Counted from the first letter of the stretch, positions 44,845 to 56,647 are shown. The stretch is DNA of 64,000 nucleotides from Bacteroidota bacterium (GCA_018266455.1 JAFEAJ010000024.1:1-64000); one strand, 5' to 3'. Notes: generated by a model not told the origin, from the sequence alone. Program-made: numbers and translations.

Positions 44845-46983
44845 TCATGCCTCCTCTTTAACAGCCATTTTGTGATACTCATCAATCAGTTTCCTTTGTG
44901 CGTCAAAAGGCACGGGAGCGTATTCATAAAACGCCATCCTGAATTTTGCCCGCCCTTGTGTAATAGAGCGCAGGGATGAAGAATAATCGCTCATTTCTGC
45001 CAGCGGGACTTTTGCTGTGATTTTTGTGAAATGCCCTTCTGTGTCCATTCCTTCCATAATAACACGGCGTGTTTGCAAATCGCCGATAATATTACCGGTA
45101 AGGTCATCGGGACAAAGCACCGTGACAGTATAAATGGGTTCCAGTACTTGCGGGTCTGCCTGCTGAAAAGCCTGTTTGAAAGCCATTAAACCGGCGATTT
45201 TGAATGAGATGTCATTTGAATCTACTGGGTGCATTTTGCCGTCGTACACACTTACGCGCACGTCCCGGACATAGGAACCAGTCAATGGCCCTACTTGCAT
45301 TTTTTCCATTACGCCTTTTAATATCGATGGCAGGAAACGCTGGTCGATGGCCCCGCCGACGATACAGTTCAAAAACACCAGCTTGCCCCCCCAATCCAGT
45401 TTATATTCATCGCGGCCCCTAACGGAAAAGCCTTTCGGGTCGGGCATGCCTTCGCGCCAGGGCTCCACCTGCATATACACTTCAGCAAATTGCCCTGCCC
45501 CGCCGGATTGTTTTTTATGACGGTAATTCGATTGCACCGGCTTCCTGATCGTTTCACGGTAAGGTATTCGCGTTTTTGAAAATTTCACACCGAGATTTCT
45601 AGATATATGCTCGAGCCTGAATTTGATAACAGAAAGATGCAGCTCGCCCTGGCAATGAATAATCGTTTGCCGAAGCTCCGCAGATACTTCAACCACAACC
45701 GTTGGATCTTCTTCCTGTACCTGGTGCAATGCAATTGATAATTTTTCTTCATCTCCTTTTTGGGCAGGCTCAATTGCAACGCTCATTAATGGTGAAGGAA
45801 ATTCAATAGGGGGCAGCTCATAATTTTTCCCTCTTGCATGAAGGGTATTGTTGACATGTGTGTGCTTTAATTTTATAGTAGCGCCAATATCACCTGCGGA
45901 CAATTCGTTCACGGCGGTTCGTTTTGCGCCTTCGACAATGAACAACTGGTTCAATTTTTCAGTAACCCCATTTGATTCGTTCACCAGCTCCATGCCTGAT
46001 TTAATGGTGCCGGAATAGACTTTAAAAAACGACATTTCACCGATATGCGGTTCGGAAATGGTTTTATAAATAAAAACACAGGCCGGCCCGTTCGCATCAC
46101 AAGCCAGGGCGCTTCCCGATTTTGTTGTTTGGGCAGGCATTTCATTTGCGCTCGGGCAAACATTGTCAATGAAACCCATCAGCCTGCCGCTGCCCATATT
46201 CTTTTTTGCCGATAAACAGAACACAGGGAACAAGTCGTGGTGGATCATTGCTTTTTTCAGGCCCGTCTTCATCTCGTCTTCATCCAGTTCCCCTTTCTCA
46301 AAATACTTTTCCATCAAGCCTTCGTCATTTTCGGCAATGGCCTCAATCAGTTCTTTATGGAGAAGTTCAGCTTTTTCTTTTTCGTTATCAGGGATGGGCA
46401 GCTTTCCCGGTTTGCCGCCTTGAGCAGGAAATTTGTACATCGTCATGCGCAGCACATCAACAATTGAATCGAATCCCTGGCCCTGGTTCAATGGGTACTG
46501 AACTACTATCACATTTCGGCCAAAATGATCTTTTGCCTGTGCAACGGTTTTGTCGAAATCGGCTTTGTCGAGGTCGAGTTTGTTCACCGCAAAAATCATT
46601 GGCGTTTTGAAATGCTCAGTGTATTCCCAAATGATATCAGAACCTACTTCCACCCCAAAATTTGCATTGAGCAGCATAATGCCTGTGTCTGCTACGCGTA
46701 AAGAAGACAATACTTCCCCGGCAAAATCGTCATAGCCAGGTGTGTCGAGGATATTGATTTTGTAGCCGCGCCATTGCGTATGCAACAATTTGGAGAAGAT
46801 GGAATTGCCCCGCTGTTGTTCCAGCTCATAGAAGTCGGCAACTGTATTTCTTTCTTCTACTGAGCCCCGGCGGTTAATAAGGCCGGCTTCAAAAAGCATG
46901 CTTTCGGCCAATGTTGTTTTGCCACAGCCTGCATGGCCGAGCAAAACAATATTCTTTACATGGGAAGTATCAAAGTTTGCCAT
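44845..46983 (-). CDS. Elongation factor G paralogue (translational GTPase)
   Basis: This is a translational GTPase with the full EF-G domain order. G1 is GHAGCGKTT rather than the usual GHIDAGKTT of the main EF-G, G3 is DTPGYDDFAGE, and G4 is NKLDLDKADF. Domains II-V follow: the domain IV region QSNYRHKKQSGGAGQFAEV, the VGGAIDQRFLPSI segment, and a domain V end TQGRAKFRMAFYEYAPVPF. Its 712 residues are full length. The changed G1 loop and GNSIFSKLLHTQW in switch I mark it as the EF-G-like second copy known in Bacteroidota (EF-G2/FusA2 type). The precise role, in ribosome recycling or stress, cannot be told from sequence. Confidence 0.9.
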   Translation of the reverse strand: MANFDTSHVKNIVLLGHAGCGKTTLAESMLFEAGLINRRGSVEERNTVADFYELEQQRGNSIFSKLLHTQWRGYKINILDTPGYDDFAGEVLSSLRVADTGIMLLNANFGVEVGSDIIWEYTEHFKTPMIFAVNKLDLDKADFDKTVAQAKDHFGRNVIVVQYPLNQGQGFDSIVDVLRMTMYKFPAQGGKPGKLPIPDNEKEKAELLHKELIEAIAENDEGLMEKYFEKGELDEDEMKTGLKKAMIHHDLFPVFCLSAKKNMGSGRLMGFIDNVCPSANEMPAQTTKSGSALACDANGPACVFIYKTISEPHIGEMSFFKVYSGTIKSGMELVNESNGVTEKLNQLFIVEGAKRTAVNELSAGDIGATIKLKHTHVNNTLHARGKNYELPPIEFPSPLMSVAIEPAQKGDEEKLSIALHQVQEEDPTVVVEVSAELRQTIIHCQGELHLSVIKFRLEHISRNLGVKFSKTRIPYRETIRKPVQSNYRHKKQSGGAGQFAEVYMQVEPWREGMPDPKGFSVRGRDEYKLDWGGKLVFLNCIVGGAIDQRFLPSILKGVMEKMQVGPLTGSYVRDVRVSVYDGKMHPVDSNDISFKIAGLMAFKQAFQQADPQVLEPIYTVTVLCPDDLTGNIIGDLQTRRVIMEGMDTEGHFTKITAKVPLAEMSDYSSSLRSITQGRAKFRMAFYEYAPVPFDAQRKLIDEYHKMAVKEEA

Positions 46984-47114
46984 GACAAGAAGAATTTGCT
47001 AAGGAAGGTAATCAATGCAGGCTGGAAAGAAAAATGATTTTTACAAAACAAAACTAAATTGCGCTGTGTTTGGCGCATGGCCAACATTTTTTTAATTTTG
47101 CCCCTCAATAAAAA

Positions 47115-47190
47115 GGTGCATAGCTCAGTTGGGTAGCACATCCCGCATAGAGCGGGGAGGCCATTGGCCTTTTAGGATATGGGGTTGGGT
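47115..47190 (+). pseudogene. Degenerate tRNA-like sequence
   Basis: GGTGCATAGCTCAGTTGGGT reproduces a tRNA 5' acceptor strand and D arm, and TCCCG/CGGGG gives an anticodon-like stem, but the loop CATAGAG lacks U33. The T arm is broken (no TTCGAAT), and the 3' acceptor strand does not pair with GGTGCAT. It lies 11-15 nt before a normal tRNA-Arg. It is best read as a dead tRNA gene, perhaps formerly part of a tandem. Confidence 0.65.
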
Positions 47191-47200
47191 TATAAAAAAG

Positions 47201-47274
<74 letters not shown>

Positions 47275-47292
47275 CCTCTCATTGCAATTTCG

Positions 47293-47300
47293 TACCTTTG
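47293..47300 (+). promoter_or_regulatory. -7 promoter element of the ABC-F gene (TACCTTTG)
   Basis: TACCTTTGCG matches the -7 consensus and lies 20 nt before the ABC-F start codon and 18 nt after the tRNA-Arg gene. Confidence 0.55.
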
Positions 47301-47317
47301 CGCCTTCTTAAAAATAA

Positions 47318-48973
<1,656 letters not shown>

Positions 48974-49081
48974 AACGTGAATGGGGCTTGCTTTTAGCCA
49001 TCAGCAATTACAATATTGGTATTCCTTATGTACATTTTATTTTAGTAGGAGCCTTTTTGGTTTCAACCTAAAACCATAGCC

Positions 49082-49567
49082 ATGTCTTACATCGTTCCCC
49101 AGCAAACCCGCATTGGGCATGTGCACCTGAAAGTTTCTGATTTGGATAAGGCTTTGTCTTTTTATAGGGACCTGTTGGGTTTCGAGATCACTCAGCGATA
49201 TGGCGACAGCGCGGTTTTTTTATCTGCCGGCGGCTATCATCATCATATCGGGCTCAACACCTGGTACAGCAAACATGGCCCGCCTCCGCCTGCCAGGTCA
49301 ACCGGCTTGTTCCACACGGCCATTTTATATCCTGCAAGAAAAGACCTTGCGATTGTTTTTAAACGATTGGCTGATGCAAAATACCCGCTGGCCGGGGCTT
49401 CGGACCATGGCGTTTCGGAAGCAATTTATTTGGATGACCCGGATGGCAATGGCGTTGAGCTATATTGGGACAGGCCAACAGCACAATGGCCGCTCGATGA
49501 GAACGGCCATTTACAAATGTTCACTGAACCATTGGACATAGAAAGTTTAATGGCTGAGATAACATAA
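49082..49567 (+). CDS. VOC family protein, CatE-like dioxygenase/glyoxalase fold
   Basis: This is a metal-dependent enzyme of the vicinal-oxygen-chelate superfamily, close to the catechol 2,3-dioxygenase CatE group. It has paired beta-alpha-beta-beta-beta units: IGHVHLKVSDLDKALSFYRDLLGFE in outline, SAGGYHHHIGLNTW, then GLFHTAILYPARKDLA and the C-terminal IYLDDPDGNGVELYWDRP with the metal-ligand Glu. 161 residues is one full VOC module. It stands 109 bp after the ABC-F gene and converges with the next minus-strand gene. The substrate is unknown. Confidence 0.88.
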   Translation: MSYIVPQQTRIGHVHLKVSDLDKALSFYRDLLGFEITQRYGDSAVFLSAGGYHHHIGLNTWYSKHGPPPPARSTGLFHTAILYPARKDLAIVFKRLADAKYPLAGASDHGVSEAIYLDDPDGNGVELYWDRPTAQWPLDENGHLQMFTEPLDIESLMAEIT

Positions 49568-49570
49568 AGC

Positions 49571-50386
49571 CTATCTCTTCCCCAGCCTGTAATTAACCCC
49601 GAACTGCACATTGCCCGCATAGCTATTGCTGAGATTGATTTGAACAAAGCCTGTTACCTTTTCTTTTGTGAAATGAAAAGTGTTCGAAAAATAGGTAATC
49701 GGGTTCACGGTGTTTTGGTCGTACACATGTGTGTAGTTGTTTTCAGGGTTAAGCATGAACCCGAACCCCATTTTATAACCGATTTCAGCTCCATGCCTTG
49801 TTTTACCAATGATATTTGTAAAGATGCCTACAGTCCCTGTTACATTTTTTCTGAAGATGTTATCAGCAGCAGAATCAGCCAGGTCTTTCCTGAAACCATA
49901 ATAGCTGCCGAATTCTTTTTGTATAGAAGTCTCTACGCCAATCGCCCTCCATTCTCCGCCGTGCCTGATTGGGGCCACCACATTAATTCCCCCGTTGAAG
50001 CCATACCAGCCAAAAAACTTATTGGCGGCATAAATATGATAGTGGGAAGTGTCATAATAAGAATTATGGTAATTGTAATTCTCTGCAATATGATAGGTGC
50101 CGATATTTAGGTTGGCCCCATAATAAGCCTGCAGGTTCCCAAAGTTATTGGCGCGATGGGCACGCGCCTGGAATGCATAAATGTTATCAACCCAGGCATC
50201 ATTTGCCCCGCCAAGCGTGACGAGCCCGCTAAAGTAGTTCGCTCCTTTAATAGAATCTGATTGCAATGGGATGGCATGATAAGGGTTGGAAGCAGCATTA
50301 GACGGGCTTAAAAAATGAGCGCTTTCAATGCAACTGCTAAACGAAAAAAGGATGGCCGCCAGGAGAAGGACATGGTTTGTTTTCAT
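49571..50386 (-). CDS. Hypothetical outer-membrane lipoprotein
   Basis: No family is recognised. The signal MKTNHVLLLAAILFSFSSC is a lipoprotein type (lipobox FSSC). The mature 250 residues contain many aromatic-rich alternating strands (AENYNYHNSYYDTSHYHIYAANKFFGWYG region, GVETSIQKEFGSYYGF) and end VQFGVNYRLGKR, suggesting a small beta-barrel anchored by lipid. It converges with the VOC gene (3-nt gap between ends), and its start codon faces the large outer-membrane protein gene, 204 bp away. Confidence 0.7.
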   Translation of the reverse strand: MKTNHVLLLAAILFSFSSCIESAHFLSPSNAASNPYHAIPLQSDSIKGANYFSGLVTLGGANDAWVDNIYAFQARAHRANNFGNLQAYYGANLNIGTYHIAENYNYHNSYYDTSHYHIYAANKFFGWYGFNGGINVVAPIRHGGEWRAIGVETSIQKEFGSYYGFRKDLADSAADNIFRKNVTGTVGIFTNIIGKTRHGAEIGYKMGFGFMLNPENNYTHVYDQNTVNPITYFSNTFHFTKEKVTGFVQINLSNSYAGNVQFGVNYRLGKR

Positions 50387-50589
50387 AAACCAGTTAATTG
50401 TTTTATGAATGGCTTTGACAAGTATCTGCTTTTTGTTGCTGCTGCCTATCTGTTAATAATTCCTGAAAACCGGGCCCATAATTTATGGAAGGCCTTCTCA
50501 TTCTAAAAAAATAATTATAACTGCCTGATCCCCGAATTGTTAACACAATAAAACGGCTTTTTTCGCATTTAATACAAAACCAAAGATTT

Positions 50590-53500
50590 TTGTTTGCAAG
50601 GCTGCTTATACAGGCCTCGATTTTATGTGTTATTTGTTTCGCAGCAAAGGCGCAGGAGCCCCAACAAAAAAGGAATGTTGAAGGCAAAGGGATGCTTGTT
50701 CCTAACCTGCATAAAAAATATATAAGGATAAACAACTTCAAAACAAAAATTGATTCTTTCAGCATCATTCCTCAAACGTTCTCTGTTCACGGCTTTTCAG
50801 ACAGCGCTTATGTTTTAGATTATGTGAACGCAACTATTCTATGGAAACAAAAACCAACCGCAGACAGCGTGTTTGTCACGTACCGCACGTTCCCTTTTAA
50901 ACTGAATGCGGTGGTGAAAAGATGGAATTATGACAGTATAGAAGGGCATTTTATGGTACAGCCCTCAACGTTCAAAGATGATAAGAACAATGATAATTTC
51001 TTCAACTTCGGCAATATAACCTATAATGGAAGCTTTGGCCGGGCGCTTTCATTTGGCAATAGCCAAAGTGCGGTGGTGACGTCTAATCTCAACCTGCAGT
51101 TGAGCGGCTATCTTGCAGACAGTATCCAGATTTCTGCTGCCCTTACAGATAACAATATTCCCATACAGCCTGATGGCAGCACGGCACAACTGAGCGATTT
51201 TGACAAGATATTCCTTCAATTCAAAAAAAAGACCTGGGCCTTAAGCCTTGGCGACATTGACCTTCGCCAGAACCAAAACTACTATCTTTCATTTTACAAG
51301 CGGTTACAGGGCGCTTCATTTGAAACCACAGAGCAGATCAGCAGGAACATTTCTAATAAAACACTGATCAGTGGCGCAATTGCAAAAGGGAAGTTTGCCC
51401 GCAATATTTTCCAGGGGCAGGAAGGCAATCAGGGCCCATACCGTTTACAGGGCTCAAATAACGAATTGTATTTTGTAGTGCTCGCAGGAACAGAAAAAGT
51501 GTACATCGATGGGCAAATGATGCAGCGTGGTGCCGACCAGGATTACATCATCAACTACAATACTGCTGAAATTGCATTTACCCCAAAGCGGATGATTACC
51601 CAAGACTCCAGGATACAGGTAGAATTTGAGTACTCTAATCAAACCTACCTGAACGTGAACTTATACCTGTACAATGAAACCAATTTCAGCAACAAATTAA
51701 AAATGCGCTTAGGGGTGTATAGTAACAGCGATGCAAGAAATTCGCCAATTAACCAATCGCTGGATGCTGACCAGAAAAAATTTTTGTATTCGATAGGCGA
51801 TAGCGTTAATAAAGCGTTTTACCCGGTAGCGCCCATTGACACGCTTAGCTCAGGGAAGATACTGTATAAGAAAATTGATACGACCTATATCGCAGCGAAT
51901 GGCTTTGTTTCTCACGATTCAGTATATATATATTCCACCGATCCAAATGTTATCTTATATAATCTTTCTTTTGTGAATGTAGGGGCCGGCAATGGTGACT
52001 ATGTCCCCAACCTGAATGGAGTTAACGGCAACGTGTACCAGTGGGTAGCGCCTGTTAACGGTAAAAAACAAGGGCAGTATGAAGCCGCACAATTTTTAGT
52101 AACGCCCAAAACGCAACGGGTAATTACATTAGGCGCAGAATATAACATCACGAAACAGACATCCTTAACAACAGACCTGGCCGCCAGCCATTATGATGTG
52201 AACACACTGTCTTCCCTCGATAAAGGCAGTGATAACGGATATGCTTCGAGGTTTATTTTAAAGAATATTCATCCTTTTGTTTCATCTAAACGCGGGCTTC
52301 AGCTCACTTCGGTCGCAAGCTATGAATACGTCAATGCTAACTTCAAAACCATTGAGCCTTTCCGCACGGTTGAATTTACCAGGGACTGGGGCCTGCCTTT
52401 GCAGGCACAATTGCAGCCACAGAATGAAACATTATATGCCACATCGTTTGAGCTTGGAGATAAAAAAAAGGATTTTGTGAAATATGAATTCAATAGCTAT
52501 AATCGGGGCACCGGTTTTCATGGCATACGGAATGCGATTTCAAGCAACCGCGAAATAAATGGCTGGCACTTCAATAATGCCGTGAGCTTGTCAAACAGCA
52601 ATTCCGATACGGCCAGAGGGTATTATTTTAAACCGAGCATTGAAGTGTTTAAAAAATTTTCAAAACTCGGTGATTATACACTTGGGGCAAGCTATTTGGT
52701 GGAAGACAATGTGCTGCACAATAAATTAACAGATACCATATCGCTTACCAGCTTTGCTTACCAAACATTCCAGGCTTATATAAAATCGCCTGGACAAAAA
52801 CACAATAACTGGGGGCTCACTTATGCTCAACGTGAAAACTATTATCCTTATGGCAAACAAATGGCAAAGGGCGACCGCAGCAACAGCGTTTCATTGACGG
52901 CACAGTTCCTGAAAAGCAAACACGAACAATTCAAGATAAGCGCAACTTATAGGGATTTACAGGTGCTCGACACTAATGTAACGGGCCAAAAGTCAGATAA
53001 AAGCATACTGGCAAGATTTGAATATTTTGTAAATGAATGGAAAGGATTGCTGGTGGGCAATGTTTTTTATGAAGTAGGCTCCGGGCAGGAACAGAAAAAG
53101 ACCTTTTCCTACCTTGAAGTGCCTGCAGGCACTGGCCAATACACATGGATCGATCTGAATAATGACGGCATACAGGAACTGAACGAATTTGTGCTTGCCC
53201 AATTCCCCGACCAGGCAAAGTTCATTCGTGTGTACACTCCAACAAATGAATTCATCAAAGCAAACTACAGCACCTTTAACTATAGCTTTGCCATAATGCC
53301 TAAGGCTGTAATAAATAGAAAGGAAAGCTCGGGCTTCCTGAATTTTATTGCAAGAATGGCATTGCAATCTACCTTGCAGCTGAACCAAAAGCAGCAGGCT
53401 TCCGGCCTGGTACAGTTGAACCCTTTTAAGAAATCTTCGCTTACTGATACCGCCCTTATTACCCGCAATGCTATTTTTTCAAATACTCTGTCGTTCAACA

Positions 53501-54132
53501 AGGCAAGCCCTAAATGGGGTTTCGATATCAACAATTCGCAGAACGCCAATAAATCCCTGCTTACTTATGGATATGAAAGCAGGACATTAAAGGAGTGGAC
53601 ACTAAGAGCAAGGGTAAATGTATCGCGCTCGCTGGCATTAAACGGAACTTTTAAAAAAGGAGTGAACCAGTTGTTCAGCACAAGTACAGATATTGACAGC
53701 AGTGATTACAGCCTGAAGCAGTATTCCATGGAACCGGGCATTACTTATATCCAAAAATCAAATTTAAGGATATTGATTTCCTATAAATTTAGCAGCAAGG
53801 CAAATGCAGATGAATATGGCGGACAGAAATATTCTGCAAACTCCATTAATGCCGAAGCAAAATATAGTCTATTGCAAAACGCGTCAGTAATTACTAAGTT
53901 TACTTTTAGCAACATCAGCTATAATAGCGGGAAAAGCCAGGCGAATACGAGCTCTCCTGTAAGCTATATTATATTGGACGGGCTCATGCCGGGCAAAAAT
54001 TATTTGTGGAGCATTGACTTCACCAAAAAGCTTGGAGGCAACCTCGAACTGGGTATACAATATGAAGGCAGAAAGCCAGGCGAAGGGCACACGATCAATA
54101 CAGGCAGGGCCTCACTAAGAGCAATCCTTTAA
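50590..54132 (+). CDS. Large (about 1180-residue) outer-membrane beta-barrel-like protein
   Basis: No named family is recognised. No ATG fits the signal peptide FARLLIQASILCVICFAAKAQ; the likely start is TTG at 50590 (an ATT codon lies one position upstream). The N-terminal 300 residues contain LQLSGYLADSIQISAALTDNNIP and FLQFKKKTWALSLGDIDLRQ, a fibre-like beta pattern resembling the early part of very large Bacteroidota translocon-type proteins. A middle section includes VYIDGQMMQRGADQDYIINYNTAEIAF. The last 700 residues are alternating strands typical of a barrel. A hypothetical outer-membrane protein is the safest call; it is transcribed alone. Confidence 0.7.
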   Translation: MFARLLIQASILCVICFAAKAQEPQQKRNVEGKGMLVPNLHKKYIRINNFKTKIDSFSIIPQTFSVHGFSDSAYVLDYVNATILWKQKPTADSVFVTYRTFPFKLNAVVKRWNYDSIEGHFMVQPSTFKDDKNNDNFFNFGNITYNGSFGRALSFGNSQSAVVTSNLNLQLSGYLADSIQISAALTDNNIPIQPDGSTAQLSDFDKIFLQFKKKTWALSLGDIDLRQNQNYYLSFYKRLQGASFETTEQISRNISNKTLISGAIAKGKFARNIFQGQEGNQGPYRLQGSNNELYFVVLAGTEKVYIDGQMMQRGADQDYIINYNTAEIAFTPKRMITQDSRIQVEFEYSNQTYLNVNLYLYNETNFSNKLKMRLGVYSNSDARNSPINQSLDADQKKFLYSIGDSVNKAFYPVAPIDTLSSGKILYKKIDTTYIAANGFVSHDSVYIYSTDPNVILYNLSFVNVGAGNGDYVPNLNGVNGNVYQWVAPVNGKKQGQYEAAQFLVTPKTQRVITLGAEYNITKQTSLTTDLAASHYDVNTLSSLDKGSDNGYASRFILKNIHPFVSSKRGLQLTSVASYEYVNANFKTIEPFRTVEFTRDWGLPLQAQLQPQNETLYATSFELGDKKKDFVKYEFNSYNRGTGFHGIRNAISSNREINGWHFNNAVSLSNSNSDTARGYYFKPSIEVFKKFSKLGDYTLGASYLVEDNVLHNKLTDTISLTSFAYQTFQAYIKSPGQKHNNWGLTYAQRENYYPYGKQMAKGDRSNSVSLTAQFLKSKHEQFKISATYRDLQVLDTNVTGQKSDKSILARFEYFVNEWKGLLVGNVFYEVGSGQEQKKTFSYLEVPAGTGQYTWIDLNNDGIQELNEFVLAQFPDQAKFIRVYTPTNEFIKANYSTFNYSFAIMPKAVINRKESSGFLNFIARMALQSTLQLNQKQQASGLVQLNPFKKSSLTDTALITRNAIFSNTLSFNKASPKWGFDINNSQNANKSLLTYGYESRTLKEWTLRARVNVSRSLALNGTFKKGVNQLFSTSTDIDSSDYSLKQYSMEPGITYIQKSNLRILISYKFSSKANADEYGGQKYSANSINAEAKYSLLQNASVITKFTFSNISYNSGKSQANTSSPVSYIILDGLMPGKNYLWSIDFTKKLGGNLELGIQYEGRKPGEGHTINTGRASLRAIL

Positions 54133-54434
54133 GGAAAAAACAAATGGAGGGTGTGCAATACTACCTCTTCCAGGAAGTTTTATAAAAATGATAATGGAAC
54201 AACCAGCAGGCTTAATCTTTTTCACAGCTCATGCAGGATCAGCCGATTTATTATCAATTACAAGCTTTGGAAAAGTGGAACTGCTTTATATGAATTCCTT
54301 GAAATTATTTTTAGACAGCTTCTAAAAAAATTGTATTTAATAGGCTTGGGATAATGCCAAATAAAAAACCCTGCATAAAGTTATGCAGGGCCTTAATTTT
54401 GCTATATCGGTTTTTCAGAGATTGCTAAATAGGA
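54133..54434. other. Intergenic region with terminator
   Basis: This 302-bp stretch between convergent genes contains no convincing gene. Its only clear structure is the terminator hairpin listed separately at 54369. Confidence 0.5.
54369..54390 (-). terminator. Rho-independent terminator for the coiled-coil gene
   Basis: CCCTGCATAA, AG, TTATGCAGGG is a perfect 10-bp stem with a 2-nt centre. On the minus strand it is followed by TTTTTT (plus-strand AAAAAA at 54363-54368), so it terminates the gene at 54435-55418 and may also act on the plus-strand gene. Confidence 0.85.
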
Positions 54435-55418
54435 TTAGCTGAACAATCCGCCTTTTTTCAATTCTCTTGAACCTTCGCCGATCTTAAATCCATTGTGATA
54501 GATTTCTATTTTGTACATGCCTTTCTGGAATTCAGTTCCCTGTTGTTGCTTCCATGCAAATTGAACAGATTTTGTCTTGCCGGCTTCGATGTCAACAGGC
54601 ACTTTTGCTGTGAAAGGTTTGTCGCCTTCCTCACGTGTGGTAAATGTGCCAGAACCTAAAGCTGCTACGGAGATTTCTTTGCCATCAGGACCGGTGATGC
54701 AAACATATACATCAGTTTGCCCTGATTGAGCGATGCGGTTGTTCACGTCAAAAGAAATCAATAATTTATCTACCCTTTTAGCTGTAGTTGTTACTTTTTC
54801 CTTACCGTTCTTTTTTTCATGGACAGGTGTAATAGCGATGTTGGTTGCATTTAAAGTAGAAGCGATATCCACTTTCTTTTCAAGATCTTGTTTAGCTACT
54901 GTAGTAGTTTGCAGGTCTTGTGTAAGTTTTTCTTTGTCCTGGGTCAACTGTGCCTTGTCGGCAGTCAACTGAGTATTCTGATTGGTAAGGTCCTGAACCT
55001 GTTTTTCGAGGTCCGAAATCTTATTGTTCAGTTCGCTGATCAGTTGCTTAGCTCTTGAAAGTTCAGCAGCTGTTGCATTTTTCTTATTCAGGATGGTGCG
55101 GATCTCGGCTTTCTTTTTTGAAATGTCTGCATTGGCATCGGAAAGCTGGCCTTTGAGTTTATTATTGTCGCCCGTTAAAGAATCAAGGCGAACAAGGGCA
55201 TCATCAAAAGCTTTCTGAACCTGCCCTTTTTCATCAGTTACTTTAGCGATCTGTGTTTGATCGGTCTGATGGATTTGTTCCTGTTTGTTGTTGTTGTACA
55301 GCAAATAGCCCCAAGTGCCTAAAAAACCTGCGGCCAATAAGCCGATAATAAGGTTTTTATAATCTTTCTTTGGGGGCTGGCTTTGCGGCATAGCGGATGG
55401 ATAGTTGGTTGTGCTCAT
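54435..55418 (-). CDS. Membrane-anchored coiled-coil protein of unknown function
   Basis: No named family is recognised. A Pro/Gln-rich cytoplasmic N-terminus (about 1-25) precedes one membrane span (LIIGLLAAGFLGTWGYLLY). About 150 residues of heptad-rich coiled coil follow (for example LKGQLSDANADISKKKAEI, LISELNNKISDLEKQVQDL, TADKAQLTQDKEKLTQDL), and then a beta-rich C-terminal domain (about 200-327: VNNRIAQSGQTDVYVCITGP, YKIEIYHNGFKIGEGSREL). Such proteins are widespread in Bacteroidota. It is a single gene with its own terminator. Confidence 0.8.
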   Translation of the reverse strand: MSTTNYPSAMPQSQPPKKDYKNLIIGLLAAGFLGTWGYLLYNNNKQEQIHQTDQTQIAKVTDEKGQVQKAFDDALVRLDSLTGDNNKLKGQLSDANADISKKKAEIRTILNKKNATAAELSRAKQLISELNNKISDLEKQVQDLTNQNTQLTADKAQLTQDKEKLTQDLQTTTVAKQDLEKKVDIASTLNATNIAITPVHEKKNGKEKVTTTAKRVDKLLISFDVNNRIAQSGQTDVYVCITGPDGKEISVAALGSGTFTTREEGDKPFTAKVPVDIEAGKTKSVQFAWKQQQGTEFQKGMYKIEIYHNGFKIGEGSRELKKGGLFS

Positions 55419-55638
55419 AAATTTTTATTTTTTTCTAAGTGTTTTGAAAATGAGACCTTATGTTTTAAGGGGTTTTTTCCGTTCCACAAACCATTTGTCT
55501 AAAACCGTGCCAAAAATTTATCGGTATGCTCAAATGCTGTTCAGGTAAGCATTTTATTAACATTGCCGGTAAGCTGCATTCGGCTAAAAAAGCATTTTGA
55601 GCGAGGATTTTATAATATTTGCACCATAACCAAGCATC

Positions 55639-56643
55639 ATGTCTGTTGAAAAAATTATCGGGAACTGGAAAAAGAAGCTGTTCAAGCCTGTTTATTGGTT
55701 CGAAGGGGAAGAAAGCTATTATATCGACAAACTGATGGATTATGCGGAGCATCATATCCTTACCGATTCGGAAGCCTCCTTTAACCTGAGTGTTTTTTAT
55801 GGCAAAGATGCAGAATGGGCATCGGTCACCAATGCCTGCATGCGTTATCCCATGTTTGCTGAGCGGCAGGTAGTGCTATTGAAGGAAGCCCAGCAAATGC
55901 GAGATGTTGAAAAGCTCGAGCCATACATTAATAACCCGCTTTCTTCAACTGTGTTCATTGTTTCTTACAAAGAAAAAAAGGTAGATGGCCGCAGCAAACT
56001 GGCAAAGCTGCTTAAAGAAAAGGGAGAAGTGCTCACCACCAAGAAAATGTACGACAGCCAACTGCCGGAATGGGCCAATGAGCTTGTCCGGTCAAAAGGG
56101 TGCACCATTTCACAAAAAGCATTGATGCTTTTGGTCGACCACATCGGGAACGACCTGAGCAGGATAGATAATGAAGTAAACAAGATGCTGGTCAATCTCG
56201 GCACCCGCAAAAACATTACTGAAGACGATATTGAAAGCTTTGTTGGCATCAGCAAAGAATATAATGTGTTTGAATTACAGGATGCATTTGTAAAAAAGGA
56301 TTTGGCAAAGGCCATCCGCATTATTCAGTATTTCGAGGCGAACCCCAAAGCCGCGCCCATACAGTTGATACTCCCTTCACTGTATAACTTTTTCAGCAAA
56401 ACCTACTTGATTTTTGGCCAGCTTGGCGCCGATGAAAAAACAATTGCCGCAAACCTCGGCGTCAACCCTTATTTTATGAAAGATTATATGGCTGCTGCAC
56501 GAAACTATAATTATGAAGGGGTTGAAGCTGCGTTATTGCTGCTGCACAATTATAACTTAAAAAGCCTTGGCGTGAACAGCATTGCACAGGAAGATGCTTC
56601 TTTGCTTAAAGAAATGGCGGTGAAAATAATGACGGCAATATAA
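55639..56643 (+). CDS. holA: DNA polymerase III delta subunit
   Basis: HolA is the clamp-loader subunit that opens the sliding clamp. The N-terminus KPVYWFEGEESYYIDKLMDYAE is the family's first conserved block, followed by FAERQVVLLKEAQQM, the SSTVFIVSYKEKKVDGRSKLAKLL region, LLVDHIGNDLSRIDNEVNKM and the C-terminal helical collar. The 334-residue length is normal. It converges with ribF (4-nt gap). Confidence 0.92.
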   Translation: MSVEKIIGNWKKKLFKPVYWFEGEESYYIDKLMDYAEHHILTDSEASFNLSVFYGKDAEWASVTNACMRYPMFAERQVVLLKEAQQMRDVEKLEPYINNPLSSTVFIVSYKEKKVDGRSKLAKLLKEKGEVLTTKKMYDSQLPEWANELVRSKGCTISQKALMLLVDHIGNDLSRIDNEVNKMLVNLGTRKNITEDDIESFVGISKEYNVFELQDAFVKKDLAKAIRIIQYFEANPKAAPIQLILPSLYNFFSKTYLIFGQLGADEKTIAANLGVNPYFMKDYMAAARNYNYEGVEAALLLLHNYNLKSLGVNSIAQEDASLLKEMAVKIMTAI

Positions 56644-56647
56644 CCGG

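Noticed and set aside
47115..47190. A functional tRNA gene
   Set aside because: The acceptor ends do not pair, U33 and the TTC loop are missing.
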